A DNA stretch of 64,000 nt from NCBI RefSeq assembly GCF_004210375.1, contig NC_134834.1, forward strand, positions 92,322,170 through 92,386,169, written 5' to 3'. The first letter of the stretch is position 1. Each line of letters starts with the position of its first letter. The DNA comes from Tachypleus tridentatus (Eukaryota; Arthropoda; Merostomata; Xiphosura; Limulidae). Below, one piece after another: positions 39,868-51,500 of this stretch. The position numbers were made by a program, and so were the translations under genes. The notes beneath the pieces were generated by a model. The model was not told where the DNA came from. It made no database searches and was given only the letters and a program-made list of their open reading frames with translations.

Positions 39868-40201
39868 CTCCAGTTAGACGTTCTTGCTGGTGTTTGTATC
39901 CTGTAAATTATAATTACATATGTCTATATTATGAATGTTATTTTTTTTATATGTTTTTTTTTTTTTTTACAAGTGCTGTTAATTGTCCTTTTGAATTACA
40001 TTAAATGTGTTTTAAGTGTTTACACACGTGTGACTTCTGAGTCTTTACTCCAATTACCGGTACTGCACCAGCCGTCAGTTATAGGGCCTACCATTACCAG
40101 ACTTGGCTAATGAATGAAAAAAAATCCTTTTTAACGACCTTCTTTTGTAACAACAATTCTCTTTAGTCCCTACGACTTCGTTACAACGAGAGTTTACTGT
40201 A

Positions 40202-42300
40202 CAAAAATAATGACGGTAGAAAAAAACAGAATGTATTTAACCAATACTTAGTGTAACAAAATGTCCGAGAATTTATTAATATTTAAAAAAAAATTATTAA
40301 TTAATTAAGAAATTAATATTTAATCAAAAACTTTTTTTTCCACCTTACTCAGGTTCTTATCCTACTTGTTGATAGGTGAGGCAGATGAAAGATAGTTTTC
40401 CGTCTGCGTTACGCAGGTTCTGCCACTAAAGGTAAATGGCTTAATTAAACAAGTTGTTGATTTATGAACTAGTTTTATTTAGCAATAGTGAAACAATAAT
40501 ATTAAAATAATTTATTTCATACAAACAAAATACCAACCTTTCGAGTTATTATACAATATAGTAGCACAAAGTAAATGGCGTCTATAAACCATGTTTCAGT
40601 GCGTTTGGAAAAATATTAAAGTGTTATCTGTAACACAACCAATCGTTTGCGTTACAATTAATCAACAGTATGTGTCGTCGAATATGTTTTATGCATCATT
40701 TTGAATATAAAAGAAAAAAGTGAATAACTGAAAATGGGGTTCTAGCTACGATGTTTATATAGAATATATTCAATAACGTATCTTTATATTAGTTCTAAGC
40801 AATCCAGGTAGCTGAAAAGTTTTACAAACATATTTACCACGTTGTATAATAGAACTAAAATGTTGAAAACCATTTCATTGATGTGCCAACCGACTTAGAA
40901 ATACCACCATTTTTATAATAACCATCATGTTGATACCAAGTATTCAATAAAATAATAAAAGTACGTGTCAAGTATCAATTAAGTATTCAATACGTTATTG
41001 AAGTTTATAGAAGACAAACGTGGTGATGATTGATACTTGGGTGGAAAATGTCCTTTGTTTTAAAAAATAATGTTGTTCTTGAACGAGTTTCTATTTCTTA
41101 TTAAAGTGTTATGGCTTACATATTTGTTTGCGTTAGTAACGTTTTTGAAAGACAAGTAACACAAGTGGAAAAGCTAAAGTAGCACCATCTATTATCCAAT
41201 AGAGTTATTACTTAAGTTTTGTATATTTATTAGGAATACAAAGAATAATTGTAATATATTTAAGATTTTCTTACGAAAACTATCATTAAAAGTATAATCT
41301 AATTGTGGGTTACTTTATTTTGATGTTATAATTTTTCATCCGATTATGCAACATAACTAGAAACTTAAAGTTACAGTATCTTATTTTAATGATAATGTTG
41401 GCTGCTGCTTGCGTTGTCGAATTAAGCTCTGTTTTGTCTAAAGGCCTCATTGGAAGAGGTTTCTTTATAATTGTGTTTGGTTATCTGGAATAATTGGTTC
41501 AAAATTGACATATTACATTAATTGAAATAAATGTTTGTGTTTACATTTAACCATAATGCTGGTTAATTCTATAAATTTCGGAAAAGTTCTGATAATAATT
41601 GAAAAGATAAAGCCACGAAATTATAATTGACGTTACGTTTGTACATAAGCCACTAAACAAACACGTGTATTTCGATTTCTTTAATATTTACTTTAAACAT
41701 GTAAAAACCGAGTTCTTGCACGCCTCTCACAAAAGTTAAATATATTTACTGGTATGTGACGTAAGACGAAAAGGTTGAGATTTAAGAAGTGAAAAGCTTT
41801 TCATTGGTTGTCATATTTCAACAATATTGCAGATCGAATTGAATATTTCTGCAAACAAGAAGAGTAGAAAAACCCAGAAAAAAGGACAACCATATTATTG
41901 CAGTCTGTATTATCTCAGATATAACCTTCTTAGCAAATAATTTATGTTACTGAAAGTATATTGAAGCGCTTTCTCTCCAAATGTAAAATAATCTATTAGT
42001 GAGCGCAGTTCCAATCTTTAAAGGTTATCCTTAAATGAATTTCTATACATAATACTCTTTTATGCTTTCATTCGAAAGTTAATATAACTGTATAAACTGT
42101 TCCTGCGAGATTTGTCTCACAATTTAAAAAAATTGAAACCTAAGTTTCAATAGTAGTAACTGTGCAGTTATGAGGTCCTCTATGCTGACTAATTAACTAT
42201 CAGCCATGGATAATATCCAACAGATGTCGCCATGTTACAATGATGTAAGTGTAACCCTGATGTGAAAACACTTCATAGGAAAAGCAAAAATGGGTTGTAC
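40202..42300. other. 2.1 kb AT-rich DNA, nothing recognised
   Basis: No open frame of useful length, no tandem array and no known element identified. It contains several TTTATT and AATAAA strings, expected by composition. Confidence 0.5.
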
Positions 42301-42532
42301 TTTTTGAATTTCGCACAAAGCTACTCGAGGGCTATCTGTGCTAGCCGTCCCTAATTTAGCAGTGTAAGACTAGAGGGAAGGCAGCTAGTCATCACCACCC
42401 ACCGCCAACTCTTGGGCTACTCTTTTACCAACGAATAGTGGGATTGACCGTCAATTTATAACGCCCCCACGGCGAACCCGCGACCCTTAGATTACGAAGT
42501 GCACGCCTTAACGCGCTAGGCCATGCCAGGCC
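42301..42532 (-). mobile_element. SINE-A copy with internal deletion
   Basis: The tail and middle match the family closely, but about 38 bp between the middle domain ('cccccacggc') and the B-box region ('gaacccgcgacc') are missing. The minus-strand head 'ggcctggcatggcc' is intact. No clean target duplication was found. Confidence 0.92.
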
Positions 42533-43368
42533 GTGGTTTGGACTATGTACACAGTTCTCAAAAGGTGCTGAACAGTTAAAGCTTTTTTCACTTTAACTTC
42601 AAATTCTGTCGTACAAAACGAAAAGTATAATTAATGTTTGCTAAACAAGTTAGGAGTTGAAAATAACAGAATCAAAATGTTTAAAGAAAAACAGTAAATG
42701 ACTGACAAATAAAAGAAGTAATATGTACGATTTGAAAACTCACTTTACAATTCCGAAACAACAGTGTAAATTATGTAGTAAAGAAATAAAGCAAGAAACA
42801 AAATATGAATTAATACTAAAACATCCTTTTCAAAAAAGTTTTTTTTTACTGTAATTACACTTAAATAATAAAACTGTTTATTTAACCAGAATTCAAACTG
42901 TTAGTATAGATGAGCAATGATAATACAACATGATAGATAAAACGGAAGTTACCGTTGTCAGGAGAACATCATAAGTCTTCCAACGTTTAACAAAACATTG
43001 AGGAACCCCACGTGGTGCAAAGGTACTACTAAAAACAACTGGTGAATTAGTGTCTTGTTATAATATGTAGATTCTGAATCGATACTTTTTAAACTAAAAT
43101 GTGCTTATATCACTGTTTTTAAAGTAAATTTTCAATATTAGCTATGAGATTCAATTTTTCCAACACAACAAGCAAAGCGAACCGAAAACACAAGGGTATT
43201 ATCGTATTGTAATGGAGCTCACTGTTTGTAGTCCAACACTCGAATCTCGGAAACTACCACACCGAGCTTCACCAATCATAACTGGGTAATATTTTTTATG
43301 ACTAGGCAGTATTTTTGCAACTGCGTAATAAATAAAACAATTGAAATTTCCACAAAAATGATATGTTT
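42533..43368. other. AT-rich DNA, nothing recognised
   Basis: No gene, repeat array or element identified over about 830 bp. Confidence 0.5.
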
Positions 43369-43925
43369 TAGATTTAACAAGTAAAAATTTAAAAGAAAAG
43401 ATTAAGTTTCAGATTTAACCAATAACAATTACAAATAAAAAGGAAACGTTCCAGGTTTAAACAATAAAAATTACAAATAAAAAGGATAATTTCCAGTTTG
43501 ACATGCAACCAATAAAAATCACAAACAAAAATGATTAAGTCCCAGATTTAACCAATAAAGACTACAAACAAAAAGGATAAGTTCTAGATGTAACCCATAA
43601 AAATTATAAACTAAAAGGATTAATTTTTGGATGTAACCCATAAAAATTATAAACTAAAAGGATTAAATTTTGGATGTAACCCATAAAAATTATAAACTAA
43701 AAGGATAAGTTCTAGATGTAACCCATAAAAATTATAAACTAAAAGGATTAAATTTTGGATGTAACCCATAAAAATTATAAACTAAAAGGATTAAATTTTG
43801 GATGTAACCAATAACAATTATAAACGAAAAGGATTAAATTTTGGATGTAACCAATAACAATTATAAACGAAAAGGGTTATGTTCCAGATTTAACCAATAA
43901 AAATTACAAAAAAGAGTAAGTTTCA
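43369..43925. repeat. 43-bp tandem array, ~12 copies
   Basis: Units contain 'ggatgtaacccataaaaatt' and 'ataaactaaaaggatt'. 'ggatgtaac' starts at 43629 and 43672, giving a 43-bp period. The outer copies are more diverged ('agatttaaccaataaaaatt', 'acaaataaaaagga') and the central ones nearly identical. Confidence 0.93.
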
Positions 43926-44180
43926 AATACAAACCAAAAAATACTTCAGTAAAATCTACTATCTGATGTAATACTGTGATGGTAGCTTATTTATAAAAAT
44001 AAAACTTCAATGAAATCCATTTTCTTGTGGATGGTGAACATATGAGTGTCAAGTATTAGTACAACGCTATATAATTGTCAGACCCATTAGCCATCTGCAA
44101 GAACTAGCAGTCATACAGTAATAAAACGATAGTAAAGATTAATTATTCAGTTGAATAACTCATGTCCCCATGACTCATCA

Positions 44181-44284
44181 ATAAGTCTTAAGGTTTATGA
44201 CGCTAAAAACCGGGTTTTGATACCTGTGGTGGGTACAGCACAGATAGTCCATTGCTTACCTTTGTGCTCAGCAACAAACAAAAC
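44181..44284 (+). mobile_element. SINE-B copy
   Basis: It contains a decayed A-box side ('agtcttaaggtttatgacgc'), a B-box-like 'gggttttgatacc', 'ggtgggtacagcacagat', a diverged tail 'cctttgtgctcagc' and (aac)n. Diverged, with no clear target duplication. Confidence 0.8.
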
Positions 44285-44680
44285 TTACGAACAAAAACAA
44301 ACTTGCTAGTTCAGTCAGAACACTGACACTCTAATAAAAATTAAAAATAAAATGTGGTAAAATATTGGAGTTGAAAACATAGACCCCCAAACAATAAGGA
44401 AATAATTAAAATAATAATCTTTAAAATAAACAGAAAATACATTTCAGTTATGAATTTTCAGTGGCTTTATTAATTCTCCTGTATACCAACCCATGCTATA
44501 ATCTTTATTTGGTGAGCATAGCCAAAGAACATATTATATCTTTGTACAGTAACACCTTCCAAACAATTAACATTAGCTCTGTTTTTACTTCCTGAATATA
44601 ACTCCCTCGATTCTAACATAAATCCTCATGAGTATTTTATGTACATCAGTTTTACACAAAGGACGGTGACGGACTGAACG

Positions 44681-44853
44681 GTAGCTACTGAGTTATGTGC
44701 AGCCGTGATACGTTCATTAAAATATAGGAGATAATAACTGGAGCTACTGAATTACATGTAGCTGTGATATGTTAATTAAAATATAGGAGAGAATAATTGG
44801 AGCTATTGTATTATATGCAGCCGTGATATGTTCATTCAAACATAGGAGATAAT
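44681..44853. repeat. 59-60-bp tandem repeat, 3 copies
   Basis: 'agctactgagtta', 'agctactgaatta' and 'agctattgtatta' are each followed by 'gc.gccgtgatatgtt.att' and 'a.ataggaga.aat' at a 59-60-bp period. The length equals that of the large satellite, but the sequence is unrelated. Confidence 0.88.
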
Positions 44854-45381
44854 CACACTTGAAGAGGATAAATCGTGTTTATTAAAAACAAGGAACAGAC
44901 GGACAATGAACTCTTTCTAACAACTCCGGTGTCGACATTGTAACTTTAACAGATAATACAACAAGTTGCTTCTATCACTGAAAGCAGCAAACAAACAAAG
45001 AGCGAAACGACAGCGCTCGGAGTCACACAGAAAGGGTTAGGAACATCCTTTGTTAATGAAGAAAAGAGGATGACAGCATCACCTGGTGAGCATTATCAAC
45101 TCTTGCCTTCTACTTTTAAGGGGAATAGGGGATGTTCACATTTAAAGAGTGTGTTATTACAATATTTCTATATAATTATTGGGGGGTTGTAATAAATAAA
45201 ATACAAATAACAACAAAACAATGTCTCGCTGTCCCATACAGCTGTATCAGAAAGATATCGTATAGAAATAAAAACCCTAAAAAAGTGCGGCAGTTTTCTG
45301 TTTCTTTTTCTTTGGCTTGGTCACTTTATCGTAGTTCAGACCGTGGTACGTAATTGCTGTTGTAGTAATGGAAATAAAGAG
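44854..45381. other. Possible 3' UTR and downstream DNA of the RhoGAP gene
   Basis: This lies downstream of the minus-strand stop codon at 45382. A minus-strand AATAAA (TTTATT on plus near 44877) is one candidate polyadenylation signal about 500 bp from the stop, but this is composition-prone and unproven. A 73-codon plus-strand frame at 45132-45353 has no recognisable content. Confidence 0.35.
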
Positions 45382-45521
45382 CTAACATGCAGACTCTGGA
45401 AAGACTAGTTCGCCAACTGACCATGCTGCTGGTCTTCGTAATGTCATCCTCCCATCATCTTCGTCGTCTACAGGCGTTTGACTGTTCTTTTCACTAGTAC
45501 TTGAGTCACTGCTTCCTTCCG
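45382..45521 (-). CDS. RhoGAP100F: RhoGAP gene terminal exon: acidic, Ser-rich C-terminus
   Basis: The acceptor 'cgtattag' at 45522 opens in phase 2 with CG-GAA, then EGSSDSSTSEKNSQTPVDDE, DDGRMTLRRP and AAWSVGELVFPESAC before TAG at 45384-45382. It is linked to the previous exon by phase and by the lack of any other candidate between, across an 8-kb intron, so membership is inferred. The closing -C/ESAC and acidic stretch have no domain I recognise. Confidence 0.68.
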
Positions 45522-48500
45522 CTAATACGAAAATGAAGAGATAGACAGAATCAAAACAGTATTTATAGGAAGCTGTAAAAATCGGAGCAACTATTTTATT
45601 TGATCCTCTGTAGATGTGAAAATTGTTAACGTAAAACGTAAGCACACAATTAATATTTTCGAAGAGAAGTAATAAAAACCCATTAATAAAAACCCATATA
45701 TGTATATCAGGAGTGCACAATTAACTTCTTACAAACAGTCTTTGTCATAAGGAACTAAAGAAAACTGTCCTAGATGGAGATAACTTTATTATAAAGAACT
45801 GAAATAAACTGTCTAGATGGAGATAACGTTATTGTAAAGAAGTGAACTAAAGTGTCCTAGATGGAGATAACGTTATTATAAAGAAGTGAACTAAAGTGTC
45901 CTAGATGGAGATGACGTTGTTATAAAGAACTGAAATAAACTGACCTAGATGGAGATAACGTTATTATAAAGAAGTGAACTAAAGTGTCCTAGTTGGAGAT
46001 TACGTTATTATAAATAACTGAAATAAACTGTCTAGATGGAGATAACGTTATTATAAAGAAGTGAACTAAAGTGTCCTAGATGGAGATAACGTTATTATAA
46101 AGAAGTGAACTAAAGTGTCCTAGATGGAGATGACGTTGTTATAAAAAACTGAAATAAACTGACCTAGATGGATATAACGTTATTATAAAGAAGTGAACTA
46201 AAGTGTCCTAGATGGAAATAACGTTATTATAAAGAAGTGAACTAAAGTGTCCTAGATGGAAATGAGGTTGTTATAAAGAACTGAAATAAACTGACCTAGA
46301 TGGAGATAACGTTATTATAAATAACTGAAATAAACTGTCTAGATGGAGATAACGTTATTATAAAGATGTGAACTAAAGTGTCCTAGATGGAAATAACGTT
46401 ATTATAAAGAAGTGAACTAAAGTGTCCTAGATGGAGATGAGGTTGTTATAAAGAACTGAAATAAACTGACCTAGATGGAGATAACGTTATTATAAAGAAG
46501 TGAACTAAAGTGTCCTAGATGGAGATGACGTTATTATAAAGAAGTGAACTAAAGTGTCCTAGATGGAGATGAGGTTGTTATAAAGAACTGAAATAAACTG
46601 ACCTAGATGGAGATAACGTTATTATAAAGAAGTGAACTAAAGTGTCCTAGATGGAGATTACGTTGTTATAAAGAACTGAAATAAACTGACCTAGATGGAG
46701 ATAACGTTATTATAAAGAAGTGAACTAAAGTGTCCCAATTGGAGATGACGTTGTTATAAAGAACTGAAATAAACTCTCCTAGATGGAGATAACGTTATTA
46801 TAAAGAAGTGAACTAAAGTGTCCTAGATGGAGATGACGTTGTTATAAAGAAGTGAACTAAAGTGTCCTAGATGGAGATTACGTTGTTATAAAGAACTGAA
46901 ATAAACTGACCTAGATGGAGATAACGTTATTATAAAGAAGTGAACTAAAGTGTCCCAATTGGAGATGACGTTGTTATAAAGAACTGAAATAAACTCTCCG
47001 AGATGGAGATAACGTTATTATAAAGAAGTGAACTAAAGTGTCCTAGATGGAGATGACGTTGTTATAAAGAAGTGAACTAAAGTGTCCTAGATGGAGATGA
47101 CGTTGTTATAAAGAACTGAAATAAACTGACCTAGATGGAGATAACGTTATTATAAAGAAGTGAACTAAAGTGTCCCAATTGGAGATGACGTTGTTATAAA
47201 GAACTGAAATAAACTCTCCGAGATGGAGATAACGTTATTATAAAGAAGTGAACTAAAGTGTCCTAGATGGAGATGACGTTGTTATAAAGAAGTGAACTAA
47301 AGTGTCCTAGATGGAGATGACGTTGTTATAAAGAACTGAAATAAACTGACCTAGATGGAGATAACGTTATTATAAAGAAGTGAACTAAAGTGTCCTAGAT
47401 GGAAATAACGTTATTATAAAGAAGTGAACTAAAGTGTCCTAGATGGAAATGAGGTTGTTATAAAGAACTGAAATAAACTGACCTAGATGGAGATAACGTT
47501 ATTATAAATAACTGAAATAAACTGTCTAGATGGAGATAACGTTATTATAAAGAGGTGAACTAAAGTGTCCTAGATGGAAATAACGTTATTATAAAGAAGT
47601 GAACTAAAGTGTCCTAGATGGAGATGAGGTTGTTATAAAGAACTGAAATAAACTGACCTAGATGGAGATAACGTTATTATAAAGAAGTGAACTAAAGTGT
47701 CCTAGATGGAGATGACGTTATTATAAAGAAGTGAACTAAAGTGTCCTAGATGGAGATGAGGTTGTTATAAAGAACTGAAATAAACTGACCTAGATGGAGA
47801 TAACGTTATTATAAAGAAGTGAACTAAAGTGTCCTAGATGGAGATTACGTTGTTATAAAGAACTGAAATAAACTGACCTAGATGGAGATAACGTTATTAT
47901 AAAGAAGTGAACTAAAGTGTCCCAATTGGAGATGACGTTGTTATAAAGAACTGAAATAAACTCTCCGAGATGGAGATAACGTTATTATAAAGAAGTGAAC
48001 TAAAGTGTCCTAGATGGAGATGACGTTGTTATAAAGAAGTGAACTAAAGTGTCCTAGATGGAGATGACGTTGTTATAAAAAACTGAAATAAACTGACCTA
48101 GATGGAGATAACGTTATTATAAAGAAGTGAACTAAAGTGTCCCAATTGGAGATGACGTTGTTATAAAGAACTGAAATAAACTCTCGAGATGGAGATAACG
48201 TTATTATAAAGAAGTGAACTAAAGTGTCCTAGATGGAGATGACGTTGTTATAAAGAAGTGAACTAAAGTGTCCTAGATGGAGATGACGTTGTTATAAAGA
48301 ACTGAAATAAACTGACCTAGATGGAGATAACGTTATTATAAAGAAGTGAACTAAAGTGTCCCAATTGGAGATGACGTTGTTATAAAGAACTGAAATAAAC
48401 TCTCCGAGATGGAGATAACGTTATTATAAAGAAGTGAACTAAAGTGTCCCAGTTGGAGATGACGTTGTTATAAAGAACTGAAATAAACTCTCCTAGATGG

Positions 48501-51500
48501 AGATAACGTTATTATAAAGAAGTGAACTAAAGTGTCCTAGTTGGAAATGACGTTATTATAAAGAACTGAAATAAACTGAACTAGATGGAGATAACGTTAT
48601 TATAAAGAATTAAAATAAAATGACCTAGATGGAGATAACGTTATTATAAAGAACTAAAATAAACTATCTCAGATGGAGATGGGGTTGTCATAAAGAAGTG
48701 AACTAAAGTGTCCTAGATGGAGATGGGGTTGTCATAAAGAACTAAAATAAACTATCTTAGATGGAGATGGGGTTATTATAAAGAACTAAAATAAACTATC
48801 TTAGATGGAGATGGGGTTGTCATAAAGAACTTAAGTAAACTATCTTAGATGGAGATGGGGTTGTCATAAAGAACTTAAGTAAACTATCTTAGATGGAGAT
48901 GGGGTTGTCATAAAGAACTTAAGTAAACTATCTTAGATGGAGATGGGGTTGTCATAAAGAACTTAAGTAAACTATCTTAGATGGAGATGGGGTTGTCATA
49001 AAGAACTTAAGTAAACTATCTTAGATGGAGATGGGGTTGTCATAAAGAACTTAAGTAAACTGGGGTTTTAGGAATGGAGCAGAAAAACATTTTTTTCTTG
49101 CTCATTGTACTTGGGTTGACAAATACTGTATTCATAGATATGGTGAAGGACATAGAAACACACACTTAGGTAGGTAAGACAGCCCAGAACTAAATAGTGT
49201 TCTAAGTTACGAATGTTAAAAAGAACGTTTGGAATTTTGGAAATTATAATTTTGTATTATTTAGTATTAAAAGTTTGGGTTGAATATCATTCACCAGTTC
49301 CTAAAGGAAGAAAATCTTCTAAGGAAGAAATGTGCCTTCTAAGGCAAAATAATAGTCAACAAGATATGACTTCAAATAATATTAAGTGAAACCATTATAA
49401 ATTTAAGATCTTACATTTGTTTTCGTCAGGATGCTTCACCACTACATTCCTACTAGATGATCCAGAAGTCTATTGACAGGCAAACAACTGAAGAATGGAT
49501 AAGTATACGTCCTTTTGTGTCACAGCGGTAAAACTGAGGACTTATGTTAAAATTGGGTCTCGATACCTTCAGTGGGTAGATAATTACTGTTTGTTTGTTT
49601 AGAGCGCAAAAGTGTATATCAGACTGTCTTCCATAATTCTTATTAATCTGGGTCATACATAAGGAATGTCAGTTGCAAAGTTGCAACAACAACAATAAAT
49701 TAAAAAAATATATTACCTATATCTTCCCTCAACAAAAACAGTTACAGAGGTAAATGCAGGTAAGATAAACATAATAATTTAAGAGTTACGAAATGAAAAA
49801 CAGTGAATAATTGCGTCCAAAGTGCTGCCCAAACACGACATAACTTAATATGGCAGCTCTATCATCTATATTGTCTGCTGTTCTGGGTCTGTTTGTGTGG
49901 TGTTCGAGCATAAATCAACCTTTGATATGAGTGGATGACACATATCATCTCACGTGATGACTGGCGTTCTGCATACAATCTTGTAGTTTCTTGATGACGA
50001 AAAACTCACTCAAAATAAAAATATATCTCAGAACGGCTGGTATGAAGGCTAGGAAGGTCAAAACGTTGTTCTCTCCTTATCAGTAAAAGTGTTAATACCC
50101 ATACCAGCCGTTCTGAGATATAATCTGGCAGTTTGCTTTGGTTTGTTTGGAATTTCGCGCAAAGCTACAAGAGAGCAACCTGCACCAGTCGTCCCTAACT
50201 TAACAGTATTAAGACTAGAGGGAAGGCAACTAGTCATCTCACCCACCGATAACTCTTGGACTACTTTTTCACCAACGAATAGTCAGGCTGACCGTCACAT
50301 TATCACGTCTCTACGGTTGAAAAAGTGAGCATGTTTGGTGTGAAGGGAATTCGAAACCTAGACATCAATCATACTTGAATAATGTCTACACGATTGGAAT
50401 AAGTTGGTGATTACAGTGCGATTATATGATTATTGTACAGTCTTCTTACACTTGGAAATCTCTAAGAGAATAAACAAATAATTTAATGTTTAAAAAGAAA
50501 ACAGACCTAATAATAATGTCTTATCAGAAGAAGAATTATAGTTCTGGTTTCCCAAGTTGATTCATATTCTTTCATTTTATAATACCACTTAGTACAGTGG
50601 ATATTATGGTTTTGTGAATTCAGATCTTAACATATATTTGTTATTTGACCATGTGATATTTTGTGACAGAAAGGGATGTTACATACTCTTTCCAAAAGCG
50701 ATCAAGAACTTATAGCACCACACTACCAAAGAATGTCGATACACATTTCTAATAGATGTAGTTCCATCTTGAATTTATACATGCCATGGCCAAAAGTATG
50801 TGAATACCCCTTTCATTCGTGGGTTCGGCTATTTCAGCCACACTCATTGCTAACAGGTGCATAAAATGCAGTCTCCATAGACAAACATTGGCAGTAGAAT
50901 GAGTTGTACTAAAGAGCTCAGTGACTTTCAACTTTCATGGGATGCCACCTTTCTAATAAGTCAGTTCTTCAAATTTCTGGCCTGCTTTCCGGTCAGTTGT
51001 AAGTGCTGTTATTTGAAGTGGAAATGTCTAGGACCAACAACAACTCAGCTACGAAGCGGTAGGCCACACAAGTTCACAGAACGGGACCGCCGAGCGATGA
51101 AGCGCATAAAAATCGTCTGTCCACAGTTGCAACACTCACTACCGAGTTCCAAACTGCCTTTGGAAGTAAAGTCAGCGAAAGAGCTGTTCGTCGGGAGCTT
51201 CATGAAATGGATTTCCATGACCAAACAGCCTCACAAGTCTAAGATCACCAAGCGCCGGCTGGAGTGGTGTAAAGCACATTGGACTCTGGAGCAGTGGAAA
51301 TGCGTTCTCTGGAGTGATGAATCACGCTTCACTATCTAGCAGCCTGACGGACGAATCTGGATTTGAGGCTGTTTTCATGGTTTGGGCTTGGCTCTTAAGT
51401 TTCAGTGAAGAGAAATCTTAATGCTACAGCAAACAATGATATTCTAGAGAATTGTGTGCTTCCAACTTTGTGGCAACAGTTTGGGGAAGGCTCTTTTTGT

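Larger units (their letters stand above)
37569..40199 (+). mobile_element. Tigger/pogo-type DNA transposon, near full length (2631 bp)
   Basis: It has inverted repeats CAGTAAACTCTCATTG (from 37569) and the near-complement CAACGAGAGTTTACTG (to 40199), and TA duplications at 37567-37568 and 40200-40201. The length suits an autonomous Tigger. Contents: a 52-bp tandem duplication near the left end, a transposase gene split by an intron and broken by two frameshifts, and an A/T-rich right end. The element is dead because of coding damage, but both termini look intact. Confidence 0.95.

Noticed and set aside
44681..44853. Possible outlier of the large 59-bp satellite because the period is also 59-60 bp
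   Set aside because: The unit sequence is unrelated; equal length appears coincidental.
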